A program made the translations under genes and the position numbers. A stretch of DNA of 64,000 nucleotides. Source: Yinghuangia sp035454725 (GTDB lineage Bacteria > Actinomycetota > Actinomycetes > Streptomycetales > Streptomycetaceae). The notes beneath the pieces are model-generated. The model was not told the DNA's origin and did no database searches. It saw only the letters and a list, made by a program, of their open reading frames with translations. This document shows positions 18,194 to 27,091 of this stretch, in pieces. The DNA lies in contig NZ_JBPKBI010000022.1 of the NCBI RefSeq assembly GCF_051388935.1, forward strand, positions 1 through 64,000, written 5' to 3'. Position 1 is the stretch's first letter. Each line of letters opens with the position of its first letter.

Positions 18194-19272
18194 CGGCAGA
18201 GCAACTCCCGCAGGCCTCGGAACCCGGCGCGCCGCTGCCGAGCGTGAGCATCGTTGTTCCGTCGTACAACTACGCCCGCTACCTGCCGTCAAACGTCGGC
18301 AGCCTCCTCGACCAGAAAGGCGTCGAGGTACGGGTGTTGATCCTCGACGACGCCTCAACCGACGAAACCCCGGACGTGGGTACCGAGTTGGCCCGCGACG
18401 CACGCGTGACATACGAGCGGCACAGGACCAACAAGGGACACATCGCCACCTACAACGAGGGCCTGCTGGAGTGGGCCGACGGCGACTACTGCGTCCTGTT
18501 GTCGGCCGACGATCTGCTGACCCCAGGCGCTTTGGCGCGTGCCACCGCCGTCATGACCGCCGACCCCGACATCACCTTCGTGTACGGCAACCCGGTCAAG
18601 TTCCTCAGCGGCGGTCCGCTCCCCGAGGCGCGCACCGGCACGCGAACGCGGACATGGAACGGTGACCGCTGGATCCAGGGTGTCTTCCGAGCCGGCCGCA
18701 ACCTGATCCTCTCCCCCGAGGTCGTCGCTCGTACCAGCGCCCACCACGACGCGGGCGGCTACAACCCGAAATTGCCGCACTCGGGCGACCTGGAGATGTG
18801 GCTGCGCCTGGCCCGCCGGGGCTCGGTCGGCTGGCTCCCGGACGCCGACCAGGCCTATTACCGCATGCACGACAGCAACATGCACCACTCGGCCTTCGAC
18901 GCCCGCGCGCGCCTGGAGCAACTCCGCGACGGCTACGAGTCGTTCCTGGACAACGACGGCAAACACCTCCCGTACGCCGAGGCGTCACGCGCCGCCATGC
19001 GCCGCAAACTCGCACGCGGCGTACTGCGCAAGGTCATTCGCACACTGGATGCCGGCGAGGAGTCCGCCGACGGCCTGACCATCCGGGAACTCTACGACCT
19101 GGCTGCGGAGTTGACCGATGTCCGTCGCCTCCCCGAATACCCGGGCGTCCGCACCCGCCTTGCCCTCGGCCCCACCCGCTGCCGGCGCCTCAACCCCGTC
19201 ACCTCACTCGTCACCCTCCGCCGAGGCCGAGACTGGATCCGCTGGCACAGCAACCGAGTGAGGCCGGTTTAG
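18190..19272 (+). CDS. Glycosyltransferase family 2
   Basis: The product is 360 aa. It opens with the GT-A fold signature VSIVVPSYNYARYLP, then LILDDASTDET and the DDLLTPG segment that stands at the DxD position. Metal and donor binding follow the pattern of inverting GT2 enzymes. There are no membrane helices, and the C-terminal about 100 residues are charged. The start codon overlaps the preceding acyltransferase stop, so the two are translationally coupled. The sugar donor is unknown. Confidence 0.9.
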   Translation: MTAEQLPQASEPGAPLPSVSIVVPSYNYARYLPSNVGSLLDQKGVEVRVLILDDASTDETPDVGTELARDARVTYERHRTNKGHIATYNEGLLEWADGDYCVLLSADDLLTPGALARATAVMTADPDITFVYGNPVKFLSGGPLPEARTGTRTRTWNGDRWIQGVFRAGRNLILSPEVVARTSAHHDAGGYNPKLPHSGDLEMWLRLARRGSVGWLPDADQAYYRMHDSNMHHSAFDARARLEQLRDGYESFLDNDGKHLPYAEASRAAMRRKLARGVLRKVIRTLDAGEESADGLTIRELYDLAAELTDVRRLPEYPGVRTRLALGPTRCRRLNPVTSLVTLRRGRDWIRWHSNRVRPV

Positions 19273-19350
19273 CGACGGCACGAGCTACTCGCGCTCGGAC
19301 GGCCCCGCAGCTTGCGCCGTTGTCGGCCGACCGCCAAACGGACCGCCTGC

Positions 19351-19947
19351 TCAGGCGCGGACCGCGCGGACCAAGGTGTCGATGGCCTCGCGGGGTTCGC
19401 CCTCGACGGTGACCGGGCGGCGGACTCGTTCGGCGCGGGTCACGTTCACGCCGGGAAGGGCTGCGGAGACCTTGTCCGGGGTGTGGAGGATCGACGGGTC
19501 CTGGGGTCCGCCGACGCCTTCGGTCAGGTTGGCCAGGTCGTGGCCGATCAGGAGGAAGGTGCCGCCGGGGGCGAGGGAGTGGGCGGCCTTGGCGAGGACG
19601 GACTGCATCTCGTCCTCGGGGAGGTGCAGGTAGGCGATCAGGACCAGGTCGTACGCCTCGGCCTTCGGGGTCCAGGTGACCAGGTCCGCGGTGATCCATT
19701 CGACACTCGCGCCTTGGGCGTCCGCGAGGAGTTTGCCCTTCGCGAGGGCTGCGGCGGAGAAGTCGACGGCGGTGACCTGCCAGCCCTGCTTGGCGAGCCA
19801 GATGGAGTTGCGGCCCTCGCCGGCGGCAAGGTCGAGGGCCCGGCCGGGTGGGAGGTCGCCGGTCTCCGCCGCGACGAAGCGGTTCGGTTCGGCAGACCAC
19901 ACCAGCTCTGTTCCGGCGTACCGCTCGTCCCATGCCTTCGCGTCCAC
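19351..19947 (-). CDS. Class I SAM-dependent methyltransferase (TehB-like)
   Basis: The product is 198 aa, with SAM-binding motif I as ALDLAAGEGRNSIWLA (about 38-53) and the acidic residue of motif II in VTAVDFS. LAPGGTFLLIGHD follows, typical of the small TehB/tellurite-resistance and thiopurine-like methyltransferases. The opening DAKAWDERYAGTELVWS is common in such actinomycete proteins. The upstream GT4 gene ends 35 bp before it on the same strand. It may be a housekeeping or detoxification gene rather than part of polysaccharide synthesis. Confidence 0.85.
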   Translation of the reverse strand: MDAKAWDERYAGTELVWSAEPNRFVAAETGDLPPGRALDLAAGEGRNSIWLAKQGWQVTAVDFSAAALAKGKLLADAQGASVEWITADLVTWTPKAEAYDLVLIAYLHLPEDEMQSVLAKAAHSLAPGGTFLLIGHDLANLTEGVGGPQDPSILHTPDKVSAALPGVNVTRAERVRRPVTVEGEPREAIDTLVRAVRA

Positions 19948-19982
19948 GTGCGACCGCCTTTCCTCGTCGTGCGCTGTTGCCG

Positions 19983-21143
19983 CTACACCGATCCTGCCTC
20001 ATGGCCCGCGACCGCCGAACGGTAGATCCGTTCCAGCTCGGCGCCCACCGCCTCGGGCGCGTACTTTTTGCGCGCCTCGACCGCGATCCGGTGCCGGTCG
20101 TACGCCTGCGGCGCCGCCGCGACCGCACGCAGGGCGTCCGCGAGCGCGGCGGTGTCCTCGGACGGGACGAGGTGACCGAGGTGCGGCTCCATGACCTCCC
20201 CGTGGCCGCCGACATCCGTGGTGATCACGGGCAGCCCGGCGCACCACGCCTCCAGGACCGCCACGGTCAGGTTCTCGGCGCGCGACGCGAGCACGAACGC
20301 GTCGGACACGCTCAGCAGCCGTGCGATCTCGGTCCGCGGTCGCCGCCCCGCGAAGGTGATCACGTCGGCGACGCGCAGACGGGCCGCCTGCTCCTCCAGC
20401 TTCGCGCGCTCGCGGCCGTCACCGACGATCGTCAGCCGCAGCCGCGGATCGTCCCGGGATGCGGCGGCGAAGGCGTCGATGAGCACGTCGAAGCCCTTCG
20501 CGGGTGCGAGACGGGCGACCGAAACGAACTCGACCGTGTCCCGGCCGGGGTCGAGCCGGGCAGCGTCGGGCAGGGCGAATCCGGACGCGTCGACAGGGTT
20601 GTGGATGACCTCGAAGTTACCCGTCAGGCCGTACGAACCGATCTTCTCCAAAAGCGAGTTGCACACCGTGATCACGGTCGCGGCGCCGGCGTACAGTTCG
20701 CGGGCCCGCTTGATGCCGAGTGGGCTCGGTGGCGGCTCGGTCCAGTGGCCCTGCCAGGACGTGTGGTGCTCGGTGACCACGTAGGGGACGCCCAACTCCC
20801 TTTTCATGGCCACGAGATAGTGCGCCCAGTAGAAATGCGCGTGGACGACGTCGACCGGTCCGTATCTGCCGGCGATGTACCGCACGGCCTGCCGGTATCT
20901 GCGGGCCATCATGGCGTGCGAAACGCGCCCGAAGATACGCGAGGGACGCCAGCTGAACGTCTTGATCTGGTAGTGCCGGGGATCGTCGGGGTCTTGGGCG
21001 AGATAGGGCGCTCCGGTGACCTGGGGCCACGTCAGCTCGTCGGTGTTCGACAGGCGTACGACCTCGGCCGCGTGCCCGGACGCCTTGACCCAGTCGTTCT
21101 CCCACGGCACGCCGGGGTACCCGACGATCACCACAACGCGCAT
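19983..21143 (-). CDS. Glycosyltransferase family 4
   Basis: The product is 386 aa from the ATG at 21143, chosen because MRVVVIVGYPGVPWENDW is the usual start of this group; an 18-codon upstream extension is not supported. The C-terminal half has the donor-binding region ASRAENLTVAVLEAWCAGLP with the conserved Glu residues. The N-terminal half has VVHAHFYWAHY and TEHHTSW, suggesting a WcaL/AmsK-like enzyme. It lies within the polysaccharide region, between the macro-domain gene and a methyltransferase gene. Confidence 0.9.
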   Translation of the reverse strand: MRVVVIVGYPGVPWENDWVKASGHAAEVVRLSNTDELTWPQVTGAPYLAQDPDDPRHYQIKTFSWRPSRIFGRVSHAMMARRYRQAVRYIAGRYGPVDVVHAHFYWAHYLVAMKRELGVPYVVTEHHTSWQGHWTEPPPSPLGIKRARELYAGAATVITVCNSLLEKIGSYGLTGNFEVIHNPVDASGFALPDAARLDPGRDTVEFVSVARLAPAKGFDVLIDAFAAASRDDPRLRLTIVGDGRERAKLEEQAARLRVADVITFAGRRPRTEIARLLSVSDAFVLASRAENLTVAVLEAWCAGLPVITTDVGGHGEVMEPHLGHLVPSEDTAALADALRAVAAAPQAYDRHRIAVEARKKYAPEAVGAELERIYRSAVAGHEAGSV

Positions 21144-21289
21144 GCGCTGGACTCCCCCCACGGGCCGGGGCTCCCCTCCCGGCCGCCGAGCGCCCATCCT
21201 GCCAGCAGGACACGGGCGGTGCCGAAAGTTCTCCGATCCCGCACCACGACGACTGGTCGTGGCGCGTCCCGCGCGCGGACATCCGGTCG

Positions 21290-21769
21290 TCAGTCGAAGT
21301 CGTAGACGGCGACCGGCACTCTGCGCTCCACGAGATTTCTGATGACCAGCGGCTCGACCATCTCCCAGCGCCCGCCCGCGAGTCCGCAGCCGATGCGGGG
21401 CATGTGGACGGAGGCTCCGAGTTCGAGGGCCCGGGTGGCAACGCCGCCGAGGGCCGTATCGATGGCGGGGTAGCGAACAGGCTTTCCCTGCCCGCCGGTT
21501 CGGATGCCGTGCTGGCCGATCATGTTGGCGACCCAGATATCGCGTTCGACCTGGACGAACTGCACGGCACCCAAGCCGAAGTCGTTGCGCGCTCGCTCAC
21601 GGTGCCATTTCCGGTACGCCGCTTCGGGTTCCCGCCAGCGCCGCGACAGCGCGAGCACGAAGCCCTTGCCCCAACCACCCGCATCGTTGGACACATGGGC
21701 GATGACCTTGACGCCCTTTGCCTGCGGACTGGTGGCGTCGCCGCGTATGTACCTGATCCCGCCTGTCAT
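21290..21769 (-). CDS. Macro-domain protein (Appr-1''-p/ADP-ribose binding)
   Basis: The product is 159 aa from ATG 21769; ten more codons upstream are possible. It is a stand-alone macro domain: IRYIRGDATSP (adenine-binding Asp), KVIAHVSNDAGGWGKGF (the Asn-Gly-rich distal ribose loop) and MPRIGCGLAGGRWE (phosphate loop). The family binds ADP-ribose or removes it from proteins, nucleic acids or O-acetyl-ADP-ribose; this Poa1p-like subtype is often a phosphatase or hydrolase. It has no evident link to glycan synthesis. A separate ADP-ribosylglycohydrolase-like gene lies at 38.2 kb. Confidence 0.88.
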   Translation of the reverse strand: MTGGIRYIRGDATSPQAKGVKVIAHVSNDAGGWGKGFVLALSRRWREPEAAYRKWHRERARNDFGLGAVQFVQVERDIWVANMIGQHGIRTGGQGKPVRYPAIDTALGGVATRALELGASVHMPRIGCGLAGGRWEMVEPLVIRNLVERRVPVAVYDFD

Positions 21770-21895
21770 CCCGGCGACGGTAGCGGGACGCGGTGACACC
21801 GACTGCTACCCGAAACGCGGCGCTCCTTGTTACCGTGCCTGCGGGGAACAGCCGCAGGGGGTGCGGCTGTTGGGGGATTCCGAGGAGCCGGGCCG

Positions 21896-23050
21896 ATGCG
21901 GCGTCGAATCAGGGTTGTCCATGTCGTGTGGCGACTGAGCACCGGCGGCGGTATACCGCGGGTGAGCCGGCAGGTGCTCGCGGGGTTGGATCCGTCGCGA
22001 TTCGACTGCCACGCCGTGACCGCACGCCCGGCTGTCGAGGAGGACGAACTCCATCTGCTCGGACCGAACGTGACGGTCCATCCGCTGGACTACGCGGGTC
22101 CGCCCGACAAAGTCCAGGAATTCCGCATCCCGCTCCGCTACGCCGCTGTCGTACGCAAACTGCGCCCCGACGTGATCCACGCACACAGTGGCACCGCCCG
22201 GCACGCGCTGCCCGCTGCGCTCGCCGTGCCGTCGGCCGGACGGGTCATGGAGGTGCACGAACCGCTGACCGGCGGACTGCACAGCGAGTGGACGAACCGG
22301 ATCGAGCGGTCGATGATCACCCGGTCGCGGTTCCGACCGTTCGCGCACTCGTCACACGTCCGGGACTCGACGGCCGCGTTGCTCGGCCTGCGGCGCGCGG
22401 CAGTGCCACTCGTACCACTGGGGGTCGAGCCTCACGTCCCCGATCCCACGGCACGCGCGCGCCTGCGCGCCGAGTTGGGTCTGGCACCGGACGCGCGGCT
22501 GGTCGTGGGAGTCGGCCGCTCGGGTCAGAAGAACATCCCTTTGTTCTTCCGGGTGGCCGCGGCCGTGCTGGGGACAGTCGGGAAGACCGGGGTGGCGTTC
22601 GCGCTCGTCGGGCGTCAGCGGCCCGAGATCGCGGAACTGGTCGACGAGTTGGGAATCGGCGAGCACGTTCATCTGGTGCCGCCGCTGGCCCGGCTCCAGG
22701 ACGCCTTCGACGCCGGCGACCTGTTCTTGTCGACGTCGGACTACGAGGGGTTCGGCATCGCCGTCGCCGAGGCCATGTGCGCCGGTCTGCCGGTCGTCGG
22801 CACGGCCGTCGGCGGAGTCAACGACGTGGTCGACAACGGCGTGACCGGCCGCTTGGTCGCGAAGGGCGACCGGGATGGACTGGCCGCCGCCGTAAGTGAG
22901 TTGGTCACCGACGACGGGCTGCGCACCGCCATGGGCACAGCCGCACGGGAACGTGCGCTGGCCCGCTTCACGCGGCAGAAGATGATCGACGGCTTCGCCG
23001 ATGTCTACGAGAAAGCCGCAGCCGCCGCCCGTGTCGGCGTGGGCCGATAG
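21896..23050 (+). CDS. Glycosyltransferase family 4
   Basis: The product is 384 aa, from the ATG at 21896 that starts the canonical RIRVVHVVWRLSTGGGIPR segment; an upstream extension of 23 codons is unlikely. The GT4 donor region is STSDYEGFGIAVAEAMCAGLP, preceded by VVGVGRSGQKN. The GGG-rich N-terminal loop suggests a retaining GT-B enzyme of the WaaG/EpsF kind. It is followed 11 bp later by ung, so the two may share a transcript although their functions differ. Confidence 0.9.
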   Translation: MRRRIRVVHVVWRLSTGGGIPRVSRQVLAGLDPSRFDCHAVTARPAVEEDELHLLGPNVTVHPLDYAGPPDKVQEFRIPLRYAAVVRKLRPDVIHAHSGTARHALPAALAVPSAGRVMEVHEPLTGGLHSEWTNRIERSMITRSRFRPFAHSSHVRDSTAALLGLRRAAVPLVPLGVEPHVPDPTARARLRAELGLAPDARLVVGVGRSGQKNIPLFFRVAAAVLGTVGKTGVAFALVGRQRPEIAELVDELGIGEHVHLVPPLARLQDAFDAGDLFLSTSDYEGFGIAVAEAMCAGLPVVGTAVGGVNDVVDNGVTGRLVAKGDRDGLAAAVSELVTDDGLRTAMGTAARERALARFTRQKMIDGFADVYEKAAAAARVGVGR

Positions 23051-23061
23051 GGTGACCCACC

Positions 23062-23742
23062 ATGGCCGCACGACCACTACATGAGACCGTCGAGGCAGGC
23101 TGGGCCAAGGCTTTGGAGCCGGTCGCCGACAATATCGCGGCGATGGGCGACTTCCTGCGCCGCGAGATCGCGGAGGGCCGCAGCTATGTCCCGGCGGGCG
23201 CGAACATCCTGCGCGCGTTCCAACAGCCGTTCGACGATGTACGGGTACTCATCGTCGGACAGGACCCGTACCCGACACCGGGGCATGCGATCGGGCTGAG
23301 CTTCGCCGTCGCACCCGAGGTGCACCCGCTCCCGCCCAGCCTGATCAACATCTTCCGTGAGCTGACCACCGACCTCGGTCTCCCGATGCCGTCGAACGGC
23401 GACCTGACACCGTGGACGCGCCAAGGCGTGCTGCTGCTGAACCGCGCCCTCACCACCGCACCCCGCAAGCCCGGCGCCCACCGCGACAAGGGCTGGGAGC
23501 CGGTCACCGAGCAGGCGATACGCGCCCTTGTGGAGCGTGGCAAGCCGATGACCGCCATCCTGTGGGGTCGCGATGCCCGCAACCTGCGCCCGCTGCTGGG
23601 CAGTTCGGTGCCCGCGGTCGAGTCGGCTCATCCCAGCCCGATGTCGGCGAACGGCGGCTTCTTCGGCTCACGGCCGTTCAGCCGGACGAACTCGATGTTG
23701 CAGCAGATGGGGGCGGAACCGATCGACTGGCGGTTGCCCTGA
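23062..23742 (+). CDS. ung: Uracil-DNA glycosylase, family 1
   Basis: The product is 226 aa. The water-activating motif is GQDPYPTPGHAIGLSF (about 66-81), where Pro replaces the common His, as in mycobacterial Ung. The uracil-specificity segment LLLNRALT and the minor-groove loop HPSPMSANGGFFGS are intact, so it should be active. It removes uracil from DNA in base-excision repair. The ATG is preceded by a weak GGTGA. Its position inside a glycan locus, 11 bp behind a glycosyltransferase, is unusual and may reflect locus rearrangement. Confidence 0.97.
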   Translation: MAARPLHETVEAGWAKALEPVADNIAAMGDFLRREIAEGRSYVPAGANILRAFQQPFDDVRVLIVGQDPYPTPGHAIGLSFAVAPEVHPLPPSLINIFRELTTDLGLPMPSNGDLTPWTRQGVLLLNRALTTAPRKPGAHRDKGWEPVTEQAIRALVERGKPMTAILWGRDARNLRPLLGSSVPAVESAHPSPMSANGGFFGSRPFSRTNSMLQQMGAEPIDWRLP

Positions 23743-23898
23743 CGCGGTCGTACCGCACGAAGACCGCCCAGACCGCCACCGAGAACAACGCGAAGCCCGC
23801 CAGCAGCCCAAGTGCTCCCGCCGGCGACCGGGCCGCGCTTTGATCACAGGGCAGTTCCGAGTGATCGAGAAGCGATCTCGGTGCCGCCGAACACCCCG

Positions 23899-24795
23899 TC
23901 AGACCGGCGGCACCGTACGGCCTGTCCTCCCGCGCAGCGCGTGCCACGCGCCCAGCGCGCGGGCCTTCGTGCGGGCCGCCTTGCGGTCCTGGCGGGCCAG
24001 TGTGACGGCGGTGAATTTGGCCTGGCGTACCGCCCAGTGCCAGATCTCGGCGGCCGAGCGGTGTTCCAAGGCCATCGCCAGGTGGTTGCGGGACTGGTAG
24101 TAGAGCCGCCACGGCGGTGCCGACGCGGCCCCGACGTGCAGCGTCGCGACCAGCGGTTCGGGGAGGATGTAGACCGCCCAGCCGGCGCGGCGGGCGCGCA
24201 CGCAGTACTCGATCTCCTCCCACATCATGAAGTACTCCGCCTTGGGCAGGCCGAGTTCGCGCACCGCGGCGGTGTTCACCAGGGCACCGGCGAAGATCAG
24301 CACATCGACGGGGTAGGGGCTGCCGTCCGGCGGCGGTTGGACGAGCGGCAGCCTGCGGTTGCGCCAGCCGGAGCCGAGCCGGGCGACGGCACCGGTGTCG
24401 TCGATCAACCATGACGCGAACATCGCGGTGCGGCGCGGCAGTTCCGGGAGGTGCCCGAGCAACGTGTCGAGTGCCTCGGGCAGCGGGTGATCGTCGTCGT
24501 TGAAGAGCCAGGCCCAGTGGTGTCCGTGCGCCTCGGCTGCCCGCAGCCCCGCCGCGAAGCCACCTGCGGCCCCGGTGTTCGCAGCGAGCGCGATGTGGGT
24601 GACGTCGGGGAACTCGGCGGCCAGCATGGCGGCGGTGCCGTCGGACGACGCGTTGTCGACGACGATCACCTCGTCGACCGGGCGCGTGGACTTCGCCAGT
24701 GCGGTCAACGTCTCGCGCAGCAGCGGGGCTCGGTTGTAGGTGACGAACACGGCTGCCACAGACGGCGGTTGGCGTGGCAGCTCACGAGCGGTCAT
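23899..24795 (-). CDS. Glycosyltransferase family 2, GlfT-like rhamnosyl/galactofuranosyl group
   Basis: The product is 298 aa. GT-A motifs are AVFVTYNRAPLLRETL, VIVVDNASSDGT and FNDDDHPLP (DxD equivalent), with MMWEEIEYCVRARRAGW near residue 205 as the catalytic-base region. The pattern resembles the WbbL/GlfT1 group that adds rhamnose or galactofuranose to lipid-linked acceptors. It is the last gene of the ABC-exporter operon and overlaps the upstream GT4 by 4 bp (ATGA). Confidence 0.9.
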   Translation of the reverse strand: MTARELPRQPPSVAAVFVTYNRAPLLRETLTALAKSTRPVDEVIVVDNASSDGTAAMLAAEFPDVTHIALAANTGAAGGFAAGLRAAEAHGHHWAWLFNDDDHPLPEALDTLLGHLPELPRRTAMFASWLIDDTGAVARLGSGWRNRRLPLVQPPPDGSPYPVDVLIFAGALVNTAAVRELGLPKAEYFMMWEEIEYCVRARRAGWAVYILPEPLVATLHVGAASAPPWRLYYQSRNHLAMALEHRSAAEIWHWAVRQAKFTAVTLARQDRKAARTKARALGAWHALRGRTGRTVPPV

Positions 24796-25883
24796 GCCAA
24801 GCCCTCCCGGATCACGCGCGCCACGTACGGCCACCTCATCGTGCGGCGCAGTACGGCACCGTGGGCGTGAGCGCGCTTGCGGAGCTCGATGTAGTCGGTG
24901 TCGAGCCTGCGCAGTGCGCGCGTCAGTGCGTCGACGTCTCCCGGTTCGACGAGGAGTCCGGCGTCGGAAACGATCGTGCGCTGGTTGCCCACCGTCGTCC
25001 CGACGCACGGGAGTCCGCGGGTGAGTGCCTCGATGAGGGCGATGCCGAACGGCTCGCGGTGCGTGGGGATCACCACGGCATCCGCGGCCGCATAGATCTC
25101 GGGCATGCCTTCGTGCGGCACGCGCCCGACGGCGGTGACGCCGGGAGGGAGCGTGCCGGCCGGTCGGCTGCCGGCCAGCGTCAGGCGCCACGCGGGGTTC
25201 GTGGCGTGCAACCGTCCGAAGGCCTCGATCAGCTCGGGGCCGCCCTTGCGTTCCCATTCGACGCCGACGAACAGCAACGCGGGTGGCCCACCCGGCAGTT
25301 CCCGCTCCAGCGGCAGCGGCTCGGCGGGGACGTTGACTCCCGCGCCGACGACTTCGACCCGTTCCTCCGGTACGCCGTAGCGCCGCATCACAGCCTCCGC
25401 CGTGCTGTGGCCCATCGTGTAGACGCGGTGGGCCCCGGCGATCATGGCGCGTTCACGGGCGAGCCAACCGGGTGTGTATCGCGACCGGTGTTCGCCGCTG
25501 CCGCCTGCGGGGTCGTCCGGATCAGACGTCCCTTCGAGCCCGACGCGGTCGGTGTAGACGCCGTACCGCACTCCGCGCGGCGGCACGATCGCGGGCAGCG
25601 ACTGCACGATCAGCAGGGGTGGTTGCGGTGACAGCAGCCCCTTGCGTGAGACGTGCCGCTGGACGGCCTTCGGCCATGCGAACGTCTTGGTCCACGGCGT
25701 CCCCGCGCCGGCGCGACGCGCTTCGGCGGTCGCGCGCAGCCGGGCACCGAGCAACCGGGGGTCGCGGGCGAGCGGCATCAGGTCGTACGCCGTGACATCG
25801 ACCAACTCCCGCATCGCGCCGAGCAGTCCGGCGGCGGATCCGGAGAAGGATCCCGCGTGCAGGAACACGAGCCGGTCGCTCAT
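24792..25883 (-). CDS. Glycosyltransferase family 4
   Basis: The product is 363 aa from the ATG at 25883 (MSDRLVFLHAG). Donor-site signatures are LLFVGVEWERKGGPELIEAF and PTHREPFGIALIEALTRGLP. The WxRKG variant is typical of GT4 enzymes acting on lipid-linked oligosaccharides. It lies 32 bp downstream of the Wzt-like gene and overlaps the GT2 by 4 bp, so it belongs to the exporter operon. Confidence 0.9.
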   Translation of the reverse strand: MSDRLVFLHAGSFSGSAAGLLGAMRELVDVTAYDLMPLARDPRLLGARLRATAEARRAGAGTPWTKTFAWPKAVQRHVSRKGLLSPQPPLLIVQSLPAIVPPRGVRYGVYTDRVGLEGTSDPDDPAGGSGEHRSRYTPGWLARERAMIAGAHRVYTMGHSTAEAVMRRYGVPEERVEVVGAGVNVPAEPLPLERELPGGPPALLFVGVEWERKGGPELIEAFGRLHATNPAWRLTLAGSRPAGTLPPGVTAVGRVPHEGMPEIYAAADAVVIPTHREPFGIALIEALTRGLPCVGTTVGNQRTIVSDAGLLVEPGDVDALTRALRRLDTDYIELRKRAHAHGAVLRRTMRWPYVARVIREGLA

Positions 25884-25915
25884 GTGCCCCTCCGCTTCCC
25901 CGGGCGCAACGGCGG

Positions 25916-27091
25916 TCACGACTCCCACACGTGGTCGACGTAGACCGGGGCCGCCATGACCACGGCACGCGGCGGTGTGTCGAGGTCCGGGCCGGCGACG
26001 TCGAACTGGTGGACCGGGGCCCAGCCCATCAGGGGGTGGCCGTCGTTGTCGTAGATGCCCACCCACAGGGCGTAGCGTCCGCGTGGCAGCGGGAGTTGGC
26101 CGATGGTGCAGCGCACCTGGTTGCCGGCCCATCCGAGGAAGACGTCCCGTCGCGCGGTGAAGACGGGATTCGCGGTGCCTTCGGTGACGCCGATGTGCAG
26201 CACCGCGGGTCCGGTGCGCTCGGTGGCGAAGTCGAGGTCGACGACCATCGGGGCGCTCGTGGTGAGCCCGGGATTGTCGACGCCGCGCACGTCGCAGTAC
26301 GTGACGTGGACGGGCTCGTCGGTCTTGACCCGCAGCCCGGTCTCCTCCTCGACGCTGTCTCGGTAGCCGCGCAGAGCCGCCCGGATCGGACCATCGGCGC
26401 GGATGTCGCCTTGTTCGAGCCAGACGCCTCGCGTGCAAATGGACTCCACGGCGGCGAGGTCGTGGGAGACGAGGACGAGCGTGGTGCCCTGTTCGAGGAC
26501 CGCGCGCATGCGGTCGAGGCACTTCTGCTGGAACAGTGCGTCGCCGACTGCCAGCACCTCGTCCACGAGAAGGACTTCGGGTTCGAGGAACGCGGCGACG
26601 GCGAAGCCGAGGCGCATCTGCATACCGGACGAGTACCACTTGACCTGGCGGTCGATGGCGGTGCCGAGCTCGGCGAATTCCACGATGTCGTCGAACCGCC
26701 TGGCGACCTCGGCACGTTTGAGGCCGAGCAAAGAACCGTAGAGATAAGCGTTCTCACGGCCCGTCAGGTCGGGATGGATCCCGGCCCGGACCTCGATGAG
26801 CGCTCCGATGCGTCCGCGTACGTCGATCCTTCCGGCGTACGGGTACATCACCCCGGTCAGCATCTTGAGCAGCGTGGACTTCCCGGAGCCGTTGGAACCG
26901 ATCAGTCCGACGGCCTCGCCCGGTTCGACGTGCAGGTTGATGTCCCGCAGGGCCCAGCGCCAGTCAGCGGCGTCGCGCCGGGTCACTTTGCGGACGATGC
27001 GGCCGAGGTTGTCGCGCAGCAGCATGCGGCGGCTGTCGGCGCGGAACCGCTTCCACAGGTGGGTGGCTTCGATGCTCCCGTCAGGCGACAT
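25916..27091 (-). CDS. Polysaccharide ABC exporter, ATP-binding protein (Wzt type) with C-terminal domain
   Basis: The product is 391 aa. Residues 1-240 are an ABC ATPase: Walker A IGSNGSGKST, the signature YSSGMQMRL (a common variant in this subfamily), Walker B VLLVDEVLAVGD and the switch His in SHD. The remaining about 140 residues form a beta-rich domain like the glycan-recognising C-terminal domain of E. coli O9a Wzt, ending in GRYALWVGIYDNDG and PVYVDHVW. It pairs with the ABC-2 permease, overlapping its stop by 11 bp. The C-terminal domain suggests chain-end recognition before export, an inference. Confidence 0.93.
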   Translation of the reverse strand: MSPDGSIEATHLWKRFRADSRRMLLRDNLGRIVRKVTRRDAADWRWALRDINLHVEPGEAVGLIGSNGSGKSTLLKMLTGVMYPYAGRIDVRGRIGALIEVRAGIHPDLTGRENAYLYGSLLGLKRAEVARRFDDIVEFAELGTAIDRQVKWYSSGMQMRLGFAVAAFLEPEVLLVDEVLAVGDALFQQKCLDRMRAVLEQGTTLVLVSHDLAAVESICTRGVWLEQGDIRADGPIRAALRGYRDSVEEETGLRVKTDEPVHVTYCDVRGVDNPGLTTSAPMVVDLDFATERTGPAVLHIGVTEGTANPVFTARRDVFLGWAGNQVRCTIGQLPLPRGRYALWVGIYDNDGHPLMGWAPVHQFDVAGPDLDTPPRAVVMAAPVYVDHVWES

